Assembly: GCF_024170285.1 (NCBI RefSeq)
Contig: NZ_JALJXV010000004.1
Coordinates: forward strand, 310,001-374,000
DNA: 64,000 nucleotides
From: Natronocella acetinitrilica
Lineage (GTDB): Bacteria > Pseudomonadota > Gammaproteobacteria > Nitrococcales > Aquisalimonadaceae
Reading direction: 5' to 3'
Position numbers and translations under genes: made by a program. The notes beneath the pieces were generated by a model, which was not told where the DNA came from, did no database searches, and saw only the letters and a list, made by a program, of their open reading frames with translations. Positions 36,555 through 46,837 of the stretch are shown here, piece by piece (the stretch's first letter is position 1; each line of letters starts with the position of its first letter).

Positions 36555-37627
36555 CGCTGGGTGCTGTCCGGGGTGAAGTGGACCCGGGCATCATCAGCGC
36601 TGGTCGCGGCTTCGATAGCGCCGAGATGCCACGCCTGCTCACCGTTTGCCGTAAGCAGGCGCAGGCCGGTCTCCAGGGAGTCCGCCGGAACCACCAGGAC
36701 CATGCCGATGCCGCAGTTGAACGTCCGATACATTTCGTCCTGGGCAACAGTCCCGCTATCCTGCAGCCAACGGAAAACCTCTGGCCATTGCCAGCTACCG
36801 GTGTCGATAACCGCCTGCATGCCATCTGGTAGCACCCTCGGCAGGTTCTCTGTCAGCCCGCCGCCGGTGATGTGCGCCATGGCATGGACTGGCTGCTCGG
36901 CGATCAGGGCATGCACCGCCTTGACGTAGATGCGGGTGGGGGCCATAAGCGCATCGGCAAGACGGCGCTCGCCAAGGGGCATGTCGGGGGTTGCGCCGGC
37001 ATGGGTCATGATCCGGCGAATCAGTGAATAGCCGTTGGAGTGCGGACCGCTGGACGCCAGCGCAATCAGCTGATCTCCGGGAGCCACCGCGCTGCCGTCA
37101 ATGATCCTGTCACGCTCCACTACGCCGACACAGAAGCCGGCGAGATCGTAGTCTCCTGCCTCGTACATGCCTGGCATTTCTGCCGTCTCGCCACCAATCA
37201 GCGCGGCTCCGGCCTGCTCGCAGCCCGTGGCGATGCCTTCCACGACCCGGGCCGCGATATCCACGTCCAGTTTGCCGGTGGCGTAGTAGTCCAGGAAATA
37301 GAGCGGTTCCGCACCGCAAACGAGAATGTCGTTGACGCACATGGCAACCAGGTCGATGCCGATACCATCATGCAGGCCCGTCTCGATGGCCAGACGCAGC
37401 TTGGTGCCAACACCGTCGGTACCCGACACCAGGACCGGTCTGCGATAGCGATCCACCGGTACCTCAAACAGGCCGCCGAAGCCGCCAAGGCCGCCCAGGA
37501 CCTCGGGTCTCCGGGTGCGGGCCACTGCGGGCTTGATGCGTTCCACCAGGGCGTTTCCGGCATCAATGTCGACCCCTGCTTCGCGGTAGGTCAGACCGGT
37601 GGTTCCCGATGCGTCATGACTGGTCAA
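36551..37627 (-). CDS. purM: Phosphoribosylformylglycinamidine cyclo-ligase PurM
   Basis: 358-aa AIR synthetase, an ATP-dependent enzyme closing the imidazole ring in purine synthesis. [67 protein letters not shown] and [17 protein letters not shown] are all family hallmarks. It is first of purMN and divergent from the DUF2066 gene, as in many gammaproteobacteria. Confidence 0.97.
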   Translation of the reverse strand: MTSHDASGTTGLTYREAGVDIDAGNALVERIKPAVARTRRPEVLGGLGGFGGLFEVPVDRYRRPVLVSGTDGVGTKLRLAIETGLHDGIGIDLVAMCVNDILVCGAEPLYFLDYYATGKLDVDIAARVVEGIATGCEQAGAALIGGETAEMPGMYEAGDYDLAGFCVGVVERDRIIDGSAVAPGDQLIALASSGPHSNGYSLIRRIMTHAGATPDMPLGERRLADALMAPTRIYVKAVHALIAEQPVHAMAHITGGGLTENLPRVLPDGMQAVIDTGSWQWPEVFRWLQDSGTVAQDEMYRTFNCGIGMVLVVPADSLETGLRLLTANGEQAWHLGAIEAATSADDARVHFTPDSTQR

Positions 37628-37779
37628 GCCAGGCTCCTTCCGAGTGTGCGCGAGGGCGCTACTATACCGGAGCGCTTAGCCTGAATCATCGTCCACTGTT
37701 TCCTGCCGATGACAGCTATGCGCGACCTTTGCGAGACGGGTACCATGCCAGAGCGAGTCGTTACCCGGAGACCTGGTCC

Positions 37780-38856
37780 ATGTCCCTTGCCCGCTTTACC
37801 GTCTGCATTCTGTTGATGTTCGTCGCGTCCCCGCTGGCTTGGGGTCAGAGTTCGGTTCCCGGGCTTTACGATGCGCGTGTGCAGGTGGAATCCCAGGCGG
37901 ACGATGAACGTCGTCGCGCCACCAGGGAGGGGCTGGAGCAGGTGGTTGTCCGAATGACCGGGCAGCGGGAAGTCCTCGGTGACGAGTCCGTCCGGGATCT
38001 AGTACGGGGTGCTGATCGCTACGTCCAGCAGTTCGGCTTCGAAACCCGGGAGACCGACGATGGCGACCAGCTTGAACTGAGACTGCGGTTCGACGGGCAG
38101 GCCTTGCAACGCGCTCTGGCAGAACGCGAGATTTCGGTCTGGGTCGAGGCTGACCGCCCACGGGTGCTCATTTGGCTCGCAATCGACCGGGCCGGCGACC
38201 GCGAGCTTGTCGGCGGGGATACGGCGCTGGATGTCCAGCAACTGGTTCGTGATGGCGCGCGTGATGCCGGTTTGCCCGTGCTCATGCCACTGCAGGATCT
38301 GGAGGATCGCCAGCGCCTGAGTTCCTCGGACGTCTGGGGCGGGTTCCGCGGGCCGATTCTTGAAGCCTCGGCGCGCTATCGGGCTGAGGTGGTGCTGGTA
38401 GGGCGGTTGGACCGGCGGGGCCAGGAATTTGCGGGGCGTTGGTTGCTGTTCCGGGATGGCGAAACCCAGGAGTGGAGTGCGACGGACGAGGAACTGGACG
38501 CTGTCCTCGCCGCAGGAACCAGTGGCGCTGCTGAACGCCTGGCGCGTGCACTTGGGAGGCGTCCAGGCGAGCGGGTCGTGGGTGATTTCACGCTGCAGGT
38601 CGATGGTCTTCAGGGGCTTGCAGACTTCACCTACGTTCACCGACTGCTCGGCGAGACGCGCGGCGTCGGCGGCGTAGACGTGCTACGCGCCGATGGCGAA
38701 ACGCTGTATTTGCGTATTCGACTAGAGGGCGACAGCGATCGTTTCATTCGCGATGTGGAGCAGGGCGGTCGCCTGGAGCGCGTCCGCTCCGACTCCATGA
38801 CCAGCCCCGCCGCGGATGCGCCCACTGTTGATCTCGGTTTCCGTCTGCGCGGCTGA
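37780..38856 (+). CDS. DUF2066 exported protein
   Basis: 358-aa protein with a Sec signal peptide (FTVCILLMFVASPLAWG, cleavage near residue 23). DUF2066 covers most of the rest. LYDARVQVESQADDERRRATREGLEQVVVRMTGQ is the diagnostic opening, and ADRYVQQFGFE and EADRPRVLIWLAIDR follow. It is predicted periplasmic; the role is unknown. The conserved place next to purMN and hda is a gammaproteobacterial synteny. GGAG lies about 10 nt before the ATG. Confidence 0.88.
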   Translation: MSLARFTVCILLMFVASPLAWGQSSVPGLYDARVQVESQADDERRRATREGLEQVVVRMTGQREVLGDESVRDLVRGADRYVQQFGFETRETDDGDQLELRLRFDGQALQRALAEREISVWVEADRPRVLIWLAIDRAGDRELVGGDTALDVQQLVRDGARDAGLPVLMPLQDLEDRQRLSSSDVWGGFRGPILEASARYRAEVVLVGRLDRRGQEFAGRWLLFRDGETQEWSATDEELDAVLAAGTSGAAERLARALGRRPGERVVGDFTLQVDGLQGLADFTYVHRLLGETRGVGGVDVLRADGETLYLRIRLEGDSDRFIRDVEQGGRLERVRSDSMTSPAADAPTVDLGFRLRG

Positions 38857-38873
38857 TCTTGCGCCGGCTTGAC

Positions 38874-39893
38874 CTACCAGCTGTAGCCGATGGTCGCCAC
38901 ATAGGCCTGATCGGTCTTGCGGCGGTCACCCGGCGGATCGTTATCGTAATCCACGTTGGCCTGTAAGGTTCCCGTAAGCCCGAACATCAGCGGGAATCGC
39001 AGGCCGGTTCGCGTCTGCACCAGGAACTCGCCGGCTTTCTCCAGACTGACCAGCCCCTCCTGGGAGTGAAAAAGGCGCAGGGAGGCGCCGAATAGCCGCT
39101 CTTCGTAGTCAATGGCCCAACGCCCTGCCGGGTTCGACTCGTTCTCGGCGTCATAGAAATCCTGGTTCACGTAGCTGACACCGAGTTCGGAGGACAGGCT
39201 GCGACGCGGGGAATCAAAGAACTGATAACCGAAACCGGCACCGGCGGCGGTTCGCAGGCGTAGATCCTTGAAGCGGTTTCTGTTCAAGGAAACGGAGCTG
39301 TTGGCGTAGACCCGGTCCGACAGGAAGTGGTCGTAGCGGGCCGTGGCTGAGGCGTTGTCCCGCACCAGAACGCCGTCATCCTTGGCCTGGTTGACGTCAC
39401 CGGCGAGGCGAAAGCGGTTGACGTTGGTACGGGCCTCGAAATTGCCATTGGCGTTATAGGCTTCACTGCGCGTGTTGCCGCGGGTGAAATTGCCACCTGC
39501 GGCGATATTCCCGGTGGTGCGCACCCGGTCACGCTCGGGCGTGGAGGGCCCGCTGATCTCGGCCACCGATGTCAATGCGAAGCTCACCGGGGCATCGAGA
39601 TTGACGGAGTCCATGCGCAGACGGCCATCTTCCGCTTCGACGATCCGTCCGGCGATCTCGGTGCCGTCATTCAGCAGGACGCGTACCACGTCGTCGGTGG
39701 TCAGGCCCGCGACACGGTCCCAGTTGATGTTCACGGTCGTGGACGTGACTTGCTGGCGGAACTCCACGCGACCGTCCCCGAGGCGAATCAGCGTACCGCT
39801 GATGCGGTCACCATTGTCGAGTAGCAGAGTGTCGGCCTGAACGGCTCCCGCGATGAGAATGCCGAGCAGGCCGGCGAGTAGTCTTGAACCCAT
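38874..39893 (-). CDS. DUF481 outer-membrane beta-barrel protein
   Basis: 339-aa exported protein. After the signal peptide (GLLGILIAGAVQA) comes an SH3-like region (LLLDNGDRISGTLIRLGDGRVEF and NDGTEIAGRIVEAEDG), then a DUF481 barrel of about 210 aa with alternating aromatic/polar strands (RFRLAGDVNQAKDDG, YDHFLSDRVYANSSVSLNR). It ends in YVATIGYSW, a C-terminal aromatic typical of proteins inserted by the BAM complex. It is related to YdiY; function unknown. Confidence 0.87.
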   Translation of the reverse strand: MGSRLLAGLLGILIAGAVQADTLLLDNGDRISGTLIRLGDGRVEFRQQVTSTTVNINWDRVAGLTTDDVVRVLLNDGTEIAGRIVEAEDGRLRMDSVNLDAPVSFALTSVAEISGPSTPERDRVRTTGNIAAGGNFTRGNTRSEAYNANGNFEARTNVNRFRLAGDVNQAKDDGVLVRDNASATARYDHFLSDRVYANSSVSLNRNRFKDLRLRTAAGAGFGYQFFDSPRRSLSSELGVSYVNQDFYDAENESNPAGRWAIDYEERLFGASLRLFHSQEGLVSLEKAGEFLVQTRTGLRFPLMFGLTGTLQANVDYDNDPPGDRRKTDQAYVATIGYSW

Positions 39894-40659
39894 GTAGGCT
39901 TCCTTGATCGTATTGTGTTGGTTCTGGCCGAGCGGTGCGACGCCACACCTTAGCCGTTACACTGCGGCAACTTCTACCCGGAATGAGGGCGCGGCGCCGT
40001 GCACTCGGAAGCTCGACAATTACCGCTGGACATCCGTTGGCATGACATTGCCAGCCTGGAGCAGTTCCATCCCGGCCGAAATGCAGTCACGCTTGATGCA
40101 TTGCGGTCCCTGCTGAAGGGCGAATCAATGGAGCCCCTTTTCATCTATGGCGGGAGTGGCAGCGGCAAGACCCACTTGCTGCAGGCAGCTTGCAGACGAC
40201 TTGGTGAATCCGGCAGCCCGGTTTTCTACCTGTCTCTGGATCAGGCCGGCAGGACGCCGGCAATGCTCGACGGCCTCGACAGCATGGCTCTGGTCGCCAT
40301 CGACAGCCTGGAGCGCCTCAACGGCGATTCGGAAATGGAGCAGGCGCTGTTTCACTGCTACAACCGTGTGCGCGACGGCGGAGGCCGTTTGCTGATCGCC
40401 GCCCGTAAGCGCCCTGCGGACCTGTCACTCGGTCTTGCCGATCTGCGATCGCGCCTCAACTGGGGGCTGGTGCAGCGCATGCTGCCACTGCAGGATGACG
40501 ATCTCAGTGAAGCCTTGCGGCAACGTGCGAGACACCGGGGCCTGGAACTTCCCGAAGAGACTTCGACATTCATGCTCAGCCGGCTGAGCCGTGATCCGGC
40601 CGGTTTGTTCGCGCTGCTCGACCGCCTCGACCGAGCCGCCCTCGAGGCGCAGCGGCGGC

Positions 40660-41783
<1,124 letters not shown>

Positions 41784-41908
41784 TCACAGACATGGTTCAG
41801 CGCACCGCGCCAACCCGAGTCGCGATTTTACGCAGGTCTGGCCCGGTTGATAACTTGCAGGTGAGGGTGGAGCTGACCCGGCGGCGCGATCGGAGGCGGT
41901 GAAGAGCG

Positions 41909-43237
41909 ATGCAACTGGATCGAGGCGCCATACTCGAGCAGGGCCGCGCGGGGTTGCGGGAACTCATGGAGTTCTGGGTCTACCTAGCCCGCCGCTTCGT
42001 CCGCGATGACTGCCTGAACAGCGCCGCCACGCTGTCGTATACGACCTTGCTCTCGCTCGTCCCCCTCATGGCTGTGAGCTTTTCGGTGCTGACGGCATTC
42101 CCGGTTTTTGCCGACCTGCATGATCGGCTCCAGGCCTTCCTCTTCGACAATCTTGTGCCGGCCACCGGCGAAGTGGTCCAGGACTATATCCAGCAGTTCG
42201 CCAGTCGCGCGGCAGGCCTGACCCTGGCCGGTATTATCGGCATCACGGTTTCTGCTGTGCTGATGATGGGCGCCATCGATCGCGCATTGAACAGAATCTG
42301 GCGCGTCGAGCAGCGTCGACGGCCGGTGCAGAGTTTCATGGTCTACTGGACGGTCATCACGGTTGGGCCGTTTCTGGTGGCCATCAGTCTCGCTGCCACC
42401 TCGTATGTTGTGGCCCTGACCGAGTTCACCGATGCAGTGGATACGGGAGCTGTCGGCCAATACGTCCTGCAGGCCACGCCGGTGGTCGCCCTTGTGCTGG
42501 CGTTCACCTTCCTCTATTGCGCGGTACCGAATCGTCGGGTGCCCATCTGGCATGCCGTGCTGGGTGCATTGTTCGCGGCCTTGCTGTTCGAGCTGGCGAA
42601 ACGGGGCTTCACCCTGTTTGTCACCAATGTTCCCACCTACCAGGCGATCTACGGTGCGCTGGCGACTCTGCCGATCTTCCTGATCTGGATCTATGTATCC
42701 TGGGTGGTGGTGCTGCTCGGCGCGGAGTTCACCCAGGCCGTTGGTGGGTACCGGCGGGGCCGGACCGGCTCGCTGAGCGATCCCCGGCTGGCGCTGGTGC
42801 TGGCCGTGCGTCTGCTGGGAGATTTCTGGCGCGCACAGCAGGATGGCAGGGCGCTGGGTCGAAAGGATCTCCTGCGCCTTGAGCCGGACGCCGGAGACAA
42901 TGCCATCCAGGAAGCTCTGAGTATTCTCGAGCGCGCGCGACTGGTTCGGCGAACGGCGGACAATCGCTGGATGATGGCCAGGGATCCGGAACACTTCACA
43001 CTGCTTGATCTCTACCGGCAGCATCCGTTTTCCCTGGCTGAGTTGCCCGATGCGCTGCGCGACCGTGATCCCTGGAACAGGGCCCTGGGAGAACGGATGC
43101 ACGAAGCAATGCAGGGTGTCGAGGGTGCACTGGCCTGCCCATTGAAGGACGTCTTCACCCGCCGCGATGTTGCCGATACGTCCGGACCGACGCCGGTGTC
43201 TACCGAGACTCCTGTTCCTCGTGAAAGGAGGGGTTGA
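41909..43237 (+). CDS. YihY/BrkB-family membrane protein with C-terminal winged helix
   Basis: 442-aa protein. Residues 1-300 form the six-helix YihY domain: DDCLNSAATLSYTTLLSLVPLMAVSFSVL, GIIGITVSAVLMMGAIDRALNRIW and LPIFLIWIYVSWVVVLLGAEFTQA. This family was once called RNase BN, an assignment since corrected to another gene. The C-terminal 140 aa look like a winged helix (NAIQEALSILERARLVRRTADNRWMM). Molecular function is unknown. The acylphosphatase start overlaps its stop by one base. Confidence 0.9.
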   Translation: MQLDRGAILEQGRAGLRELMEFWVYLARRFVRDDCLNSAATLSYTTLLSLVPLMAVSFSVLTAFPVFADLHDRLQAFLFDNLVPATGEVVQDYIQQFASRAAGLTLAGIIGITVSAVLMMGAIDRALNRIWRVEQRRRPVQSFMVYWTVITVGPFLVAISLAATSYVVALTEFTDAVDTGAVGQYVLQATPVVALVLAFTFLYCAVPNRRVPIWHAVLGALFAALLFELAKRGFTLFVTNVPTYQAIYGALATLPIFLIWIYVSWVVVLLGAEFTQAVGGYRRGRTGSLSDPRLALVLAVRLLGDFWRAQQDGRALGRKDLLRLEPDAGDNAIQEALSILERARLVRRTADNRWMMARDPEHFTLLDLYRQHPFSLAELPDALRDRDPWNRALGERMHEAMQGVEGALACPLKDVFTRRDVADTSGPTPVSTETPVPRERRG

Positions 43238-43509
43238 TGCACACATCTTGCGTTCGCTGCATTGTTTCGGGTCGCGTGCAGGGCGTCTGGTTCCGGGCAG
43301 GGGCTCGGGAGCAGGCCGAGGCGCTTGGACTTCAGGGCCATGCTCGCAATCTGCCCGATGGCCGGGTTGAAGTGCTTGCAGCCGGGCCCGATGACGCCCT
43401 TGAGCAACTGGTTGTCTGGCTTTGGCAGGGGACGCCCAGGGCCCGGGTCGAGGCAGTGGAGCAAACCGTCATGCAGGAAGTGCCCCCAAGCGGATTCAGA
43501 ATCCTGTGA
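43237..43509 (+). CDS. acyP: Acylphosphatase
   Basis: 90-aa acylphosphatase hydrolysing acyl phosphates such as carbamoyl phosphate and 1,3-bisphosphoglycerate. The active-site signature is complete: RCIVSGRVQGVWFRAGAREQA gives the phosphate-binding Arg, and GHARNLPDGRVEVLAAG gives the catalytic Asn. The ATG follows AAAGGAGG and overlaps the yihY-type stop. Confidence 0.95.
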   Translation: MHTSCVRCIVSGRVQGVWFRAGAREQAEALGLQGHARNLPDGRVEVLAAGPDDALEQLVVWLWQGTPRARVEAVEQTVMQEVPPSGFRIL

Positions 43510-43612
43510 GCCCGGAGTTGGACTTTACCCCATGGGCTATCCGTGGAAACATATGCCCGGTTTTCCTATCCGTTCGGGACTGCCGCCCGTTTAGTTGGTC
43601 AAGAGAGGTCTC

Positions 43613-43942
43613 ATGAGAGTCAAGAATCTGCTCATCGCTGCGCTGGCCATCGGGCTGGGCGGAGTGGGCGTCGCCAAGGCCGATTTCAGTGATGCCGACA
43701 TCATCGCCGGGGAACGGCTTGCCAACACCTGTCTCGGCTGCCATGCGGTTGAGGGCTTGCGAAACGCCTATCCGAGTTACCGCGTGCCGAAGATCGGCGG
43801 CCAGAGTGCGGAGTACCTGTACAACTCCTTGCGTGCCTATCGTGATGGTAGCCGCTCGCATCGCACCATGCAGGCGCAGGCACGGCATCTGTCGGACGAG
43901 GAAATGCGCAACATTTCCGCCTTTTTCGCCCAGGAACGCTAA
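43613..43942 (+). CDS. Small c-type cytochrome (c553-like)
   Basis: 109-aa exported monoheme cytochrome c. A signal peptide (LLIAALAIGLGGVGVAKA) is followed by the heme site CLGCH, with a later Met in RTMQAQARHL as the likely axial ligand. It carries electrons in the periplasm. It starts after AGAGAGG and is followed 16 nt later by a related cytochrome gene. The pair resembles the tandem small cytochromes of many gammaproteobacteria. The upstream ATG at 43595 is less likely. Confidence 0.92.
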   Translation: MRVKNLLIAALAIGLGGVGVAKADFSDADIIAGERLANTCLGCHAVEGLRNAYPSYRVPKIGGQSAEYLYNSLRAYRDGSRSHRTMQAQARHLSDEEMRNISAFFAQER

Positions 43943-43958
43943 CGGGACCTAGACAGAC

Positions 43959-44306
43959 ATGAGCAGACTGTTTTCGATCACTTTATCGGCGGCTATCGCG
44001 TTGGGCGCCAGCGCCGCCGCCCAGGCAGTTGATCGCGGCGACCCGACCCGGGGTGCTGAGCTGGCCGAGGCACAGTGCCTGCAATGCCACTCCGCCGATG
44101 CGATCAGGGGAAATCGCGAGTGGCCTGAGATCAGAGGCCAGTACGCCGAATATCTTCTCCAGTCACTGCGGGACTACAAGAGCGGCCGGCGCGATAACGC
44201 GATCATGCGTGGCCAGGTTGAGGGTTTGTCGCTGCAGGATAAACGCGACCTGGCGTCCTGGTTCTCGCGTCAGGAAGGCGGGCTCTACACGCCCCGACGC
44301 CCCTGA
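43959..44306 (+). CDS. Small c-type cytochrome (c553-like)
   Basis: 115-aa exported monoheme cytochrome c with signal peptide (FSITLSAAIALGASAAAQA) and heme site CLQCH. The axial Met is probably in NAIMRGQVEGLS. Its layout parallels the preceding cytochrome (YAEYLLQSLRDYKSG against AEYLYNSLRAYRDG), so the two arose by duplication. Its stop overlaps the start of the chelatase gene, fitting a heme/tetrapyrrole link. Confidence 0.92.
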   Translation: MSRLFSITLSAAIALGASAAAQAVDRGDPTRGAELAEAQCLQCHSADAIRGNREWPEIRGQYAEYLLQSLRDYKSGRRDNAIMRGQVEGLSLQDKRDLASWFSRQEGGLYTPRRP

Positions 44307-44686
44307 TGCGATACCTGGCGCTCATCGCCCACGGTAGCCGCCGGGAAGCCTCCAATGACGAAGTGCGCCGGCTGGCGCAGGCGCTCGAAAGGCGGGCAGG
44401 GGACACACTTGGCGGCGTCCGCTGCGGCTTTCTGGAGTTGGCGGAGCCCTCGATTCCCGATGTCATTGGTCACTGTGTTGAGGCCGGCGCGAGCGAGGTG
44501 CTGGTGATGCCCTACTTTCTCTCCGCCGGCCGCCATGTCGCGGAGGACGTTCCCCGGGAAGTGGCGATTGCCACCAAGCGTTACCCAGGCATCTCGATTG
44601 ACGTGATGGAGTATCTGGGCGCTGATGCCGGGCTGCTGGAGCTCATGCTGGCGGCGGTGCATCGTCGTCAGTCGACGCCTGCCTGA
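44306..44686 (+). CDS. CbiX/SirB-type sirohydrochlorin chelatase
   Basis: 126-aa single-domain chelatase of the short CbiX type, which inserts iron or cobalt into sirohydrochlorin on the way to siroheme or cobalamin. The metal His is in LALIAHGSRREASNDEV. The second half of the site is EVLVMPYFLSAGRHVAEDVPREV. The metal cannot be told from sequence. It lies directly behind two cytochrome genes, and its 3' end overlaps the convergent SDR gene by 44 bp. Confidence 0.88.
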   Translation: MRYLALIAHGSRREASNDEVRRLAQALERRAGDTLGGVRCGFLELAEPSIPDVIGHCVEAGASEVLVMPYFLSAGRHVAEDVPREVAIATKRYPGISIDVMEYLGADAGLLELMLAAVHRRQSTPA

Positions 44687-45509
44687 GCATCTCGCCGTAG
44701 CCGCTCCTGAAGTCCGGATGAACGAATCGATAACCACTAACCCTCAGCCGTCGATTGCTGCAGCGCTTGTTGCCGCCCCGCGCTGTTGCTTCACTGGCGT
44801 CGCCACGAGGCGGTTTGGGTAGCGCCAGTTGCGTGGCCAGCCAGTCCGTGACTTCATGCATTGGGCAGGGGTGGTCGTCCACACCGAGATAGACTGACTC
44901 CGGGTTCTGCAAGTGCAGCAGGTGTTCCAGCACGCCGACGCAGTCGTCGCGATGAATGCGATTGGTCCAGCGCGGCGGCTCGGCAGATACCGGTTCGGCA
45001 TTGCGCACCTTGCGCAGCATGCGCTCCCGCCCGGGGCCATAAATTCCGCCGAATCGCACCACGAGGCCCTGGGGAAGTCCGAGTGCAATCGCTTCGGCCT
45101 GCAGAAGTCGGCGACCCGAAAAACTGGTGGGTCGTGTCGGCGTATCTTCAGTGACCCAGTCACCTTCTACATCGCCGTAGACCGATGTGCTGGACACGAA
45201 GATCGCACGTTGCAGCTGACGGCCGGCGTCGGGTAGCGCGTCCAGAATGTTGCGCAGACCGTTCACGTAGGCAGCCTCGTAGCCTGAATCGCTGAAGGCG
45301 CCGGGTGTTGCCGTGTAGACCAGGCTATCCACGGATGGCGGGAGTGCTGTCAATGTCGCCGGATCGGCCAGGTCGGCGATAATGGGCTGTATGGGGGCCG
45401 GAATGCGATCCCCCCGCCGGCGCAGGCCATGGACGGTGTGACCGGCGGCGCACAAGCGCAGGCCGAGCGTGATACCGAGTTCGCCGCAGCCGGCGATCAA
45501 CAACTTCAT
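44643..45509 (-). CDS. Atypical SDR (NAD-dependent epimerase-like, YeeZ type)
   Basis: 288-aa extended-SDR fold protein with the nucleotide motif LLIAGCGELGITLGLRL. The Ser strand is present (AIFVSSTSVYGD). The active-site Tyr-x3-Lys is altered: the aligned segment reads TSFSGRRLLQAEAIA, giving Phe and Arg. Catalysis in the classical way is therefore unlikely, as in the YeeZ-like atypical group. FGGIYGPGRERML and NRIHRDDCVGVLEHLL are family features. The ATG chosen is just before the Rossmann strand; role unknown. Confidence 0.85.
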   Translation of the reverse strand: MKLLIAGCGELGITLGLRLCAAGHTVHGLRRRGDRIPAPIQPIIADLADPATLTALPPSVDSLVYTATPGAFSDSGYEAAYVNGLRNILDALPDAGRQLQRAIFVSSTSVYGDVEGDWVTEDTPTRPTSFSGRRLLQAEAIALGLPQGLVVRFGGIYGPGRERMLRKVRNAEPVSAEPPRWTNRIHRDDCVGVLEHLLHLQNPESVYLGVDDHPCPMHEVTDWLATQLALPKPPRGDASEATARGGNKRCSNRRLRVSGYRFVHPDFRSGYGEMLRQASTDDDAPPPA

Positions 45510-45580
45510 GGGTCGGTGCCTCCAGAATCCAAGGTGCCCGGCCGGCAAGGCTGGTCGGGGCGCCTCCGAGGAATGCAAAG

Positions 45581-46240
45581 ATGACAGCAGAACGACTTGC
45601 CCGTATGCGGCAGGTGCTCGACCGTCGCCAACCTGATCTCACCGTGATCATGGCTGGCGTGCACAAGGAGCATAACGTATCCGCAGTCATGCGCACCTGC
45701 GATGCGGTGGGCGTGCCCGAGGTGCATGCCATGGGTGTTCACGGGCATCTCGCGGTGAAGCGCACCGCGGCGGCCGGAGTGGGGCGGCGCGTGCCGCTGC
45801 GGCATTGTTCGGATATCGAGCAGGGGGTGGCTGATCTGAAAGCAGCGGGATACCGCATCCTCGGCGCACATCTTGATCCACAGGCCAGGGACTTCCGGCA
45901 GGAGGATTACTGTCGCTCGGTGGCCATCATGTTGGGACGGGAGAAGGAGGGGCTCGACCCGGAGGCCCGCGCGGTCTGCGACGGTTTCATCGCGATCCCG
46001 ATGCTCGGCCTGACCGAATCGCTGAATGTCTCGGTAGCCGCCGCCGTGATCCTTTACGAAGCCCAGCGTCAGCGCGAGCAGGCTGGCCTCTATGACAGTC
46101 CCCGGCTTGACGAGGCCACCTATCAGCGACTGCTGTTCGAATGGATGCAGCCCAAGCTGGCCCGGTATTGCCGAGAGCGGAATTTGCCGTATCCCGCCCT
46201 GGATGATGACGGCCATGTTCGTAGCCTGGAGACCGGCTGA
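45581..46240 (+). CDS. trmH: tRNA (guanosine(18)-2'-O)-methyltransferase
   Basis: 219-aa SPOUT methyltransferase that methylates the ribose of G18 in the tRNA D-loop. VIMAGVHKEHNVSAVMRTCDAVGV holds the conserved Asn and Arg. LGREKEGLDPEARAVCDGFIAIPMLGLTESLNVSVAAAVILYE is the SAM-binding knot. A C-terminal extension (DEATYQRLLFEWMQPKLARYC) is typical of TrmH rather than the rRNA enzyme RlmB. Its stop abuts the convergent transglycosylase stop with no gap. Confidence 0.94.
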   Translation: MTAERLARMRQVLDRRQPDLTVIMAGVHKEHNVSAVMRTCDAVGVPEVHAMGVHGHLAVKRTAAAGVGRRVPLRHCSDIEQGVADLKAAGYRILGAHLDPQARDFRQEDYCRSVAIMLGREKEGLDPEARAVCDGFIAIPMLGLTESLNVSVAAAVILYEAQRQREQAGLYDSPRLDEATYQRLLFEWMQPKLARYCRERNLPYPALDDDGHVRSLETG

Positions 46241-46837
46241 TCAGTGCGGGTACCAGCGCTCGGCCTGGGCTCTGAATACGCGCTCCGGATACCAGGTCTG
46301 CCCCAGGCTGCCGTTGTAGCGCGCCAGGGCTCGGGTAAGGTTGCCGTTCTCCACGTCCAGGTAATGCCTGAGGATGGTGGTACCGAAGCGCAGGTTGGTG
46401 CGGACGTTGAACAGGTTGTCGCCGTCCGCGCCGATTTCGTTCAGCCAGAACGGCATGATCTGCATGAGCCCGCGAGCGCCGGCAACGGAGATGGCGTAGC
46501 GGTTGAAATTGCTTTCCACCTCGATCACCGCCAGCACCAGCTCAGGTTCGAGTTCGGCCAGCCGCGATTCCTGGTGAACCAGTGTCAGCAGTTCGACGCG
46601 CTCCTGTGGATCAGGTAGCTGTCGCCGTAGCCGATGGGACATGTCGGCGAGCCATACCTGTGCCACGTAACGGTTATCGAAGCTCTCGCTGTTGTGTACA
46701 GCCTCGATCAACGCCTCACGAAGCGGTGGGTCTACCGTTTGCTCCTGGGCAACCGCCGCTGGCGACATCGCCACCGCGGCCGCCAGCAGGGCGATCCGGC
46801 AGGCCCTCAGGAGCGACCGAGCTGCTCCTTCAGCCAT
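46241..46837 (-). CDS. Lytic transglycosylase (Slt family)
   Basis: 198-aa exported murein lyase. A signal peptide ([19 protein letters not shown]) is followed by the SLT domain. The catalytic Glu is in [49 protein letters not shown] and [15 protein letters not shown] follow. It cleaves the MurNAc-GlcNAc bond. Its start lies 31 nt inside the end of proS on the same strand, so it is probably translated from the proS message. Confidence 0.92.
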   Translation of the reverse strand: MAEGAARSLLRACRIALLAAAVAMSPAAVAQEQTVDPPLREALIEAVHNSESFDNRYVAQVWLADMSHRLRRQLPDPQERVELLTLVHQESRLAELEPELVLAVIEVESNFNRYAISVAGARGLMQIMPFWLNEIGADGDNLFNVRTNLRFGTTILRHYLDVENGNLTRALARYNGSLGQTWYPERVFRAQAERWYPH

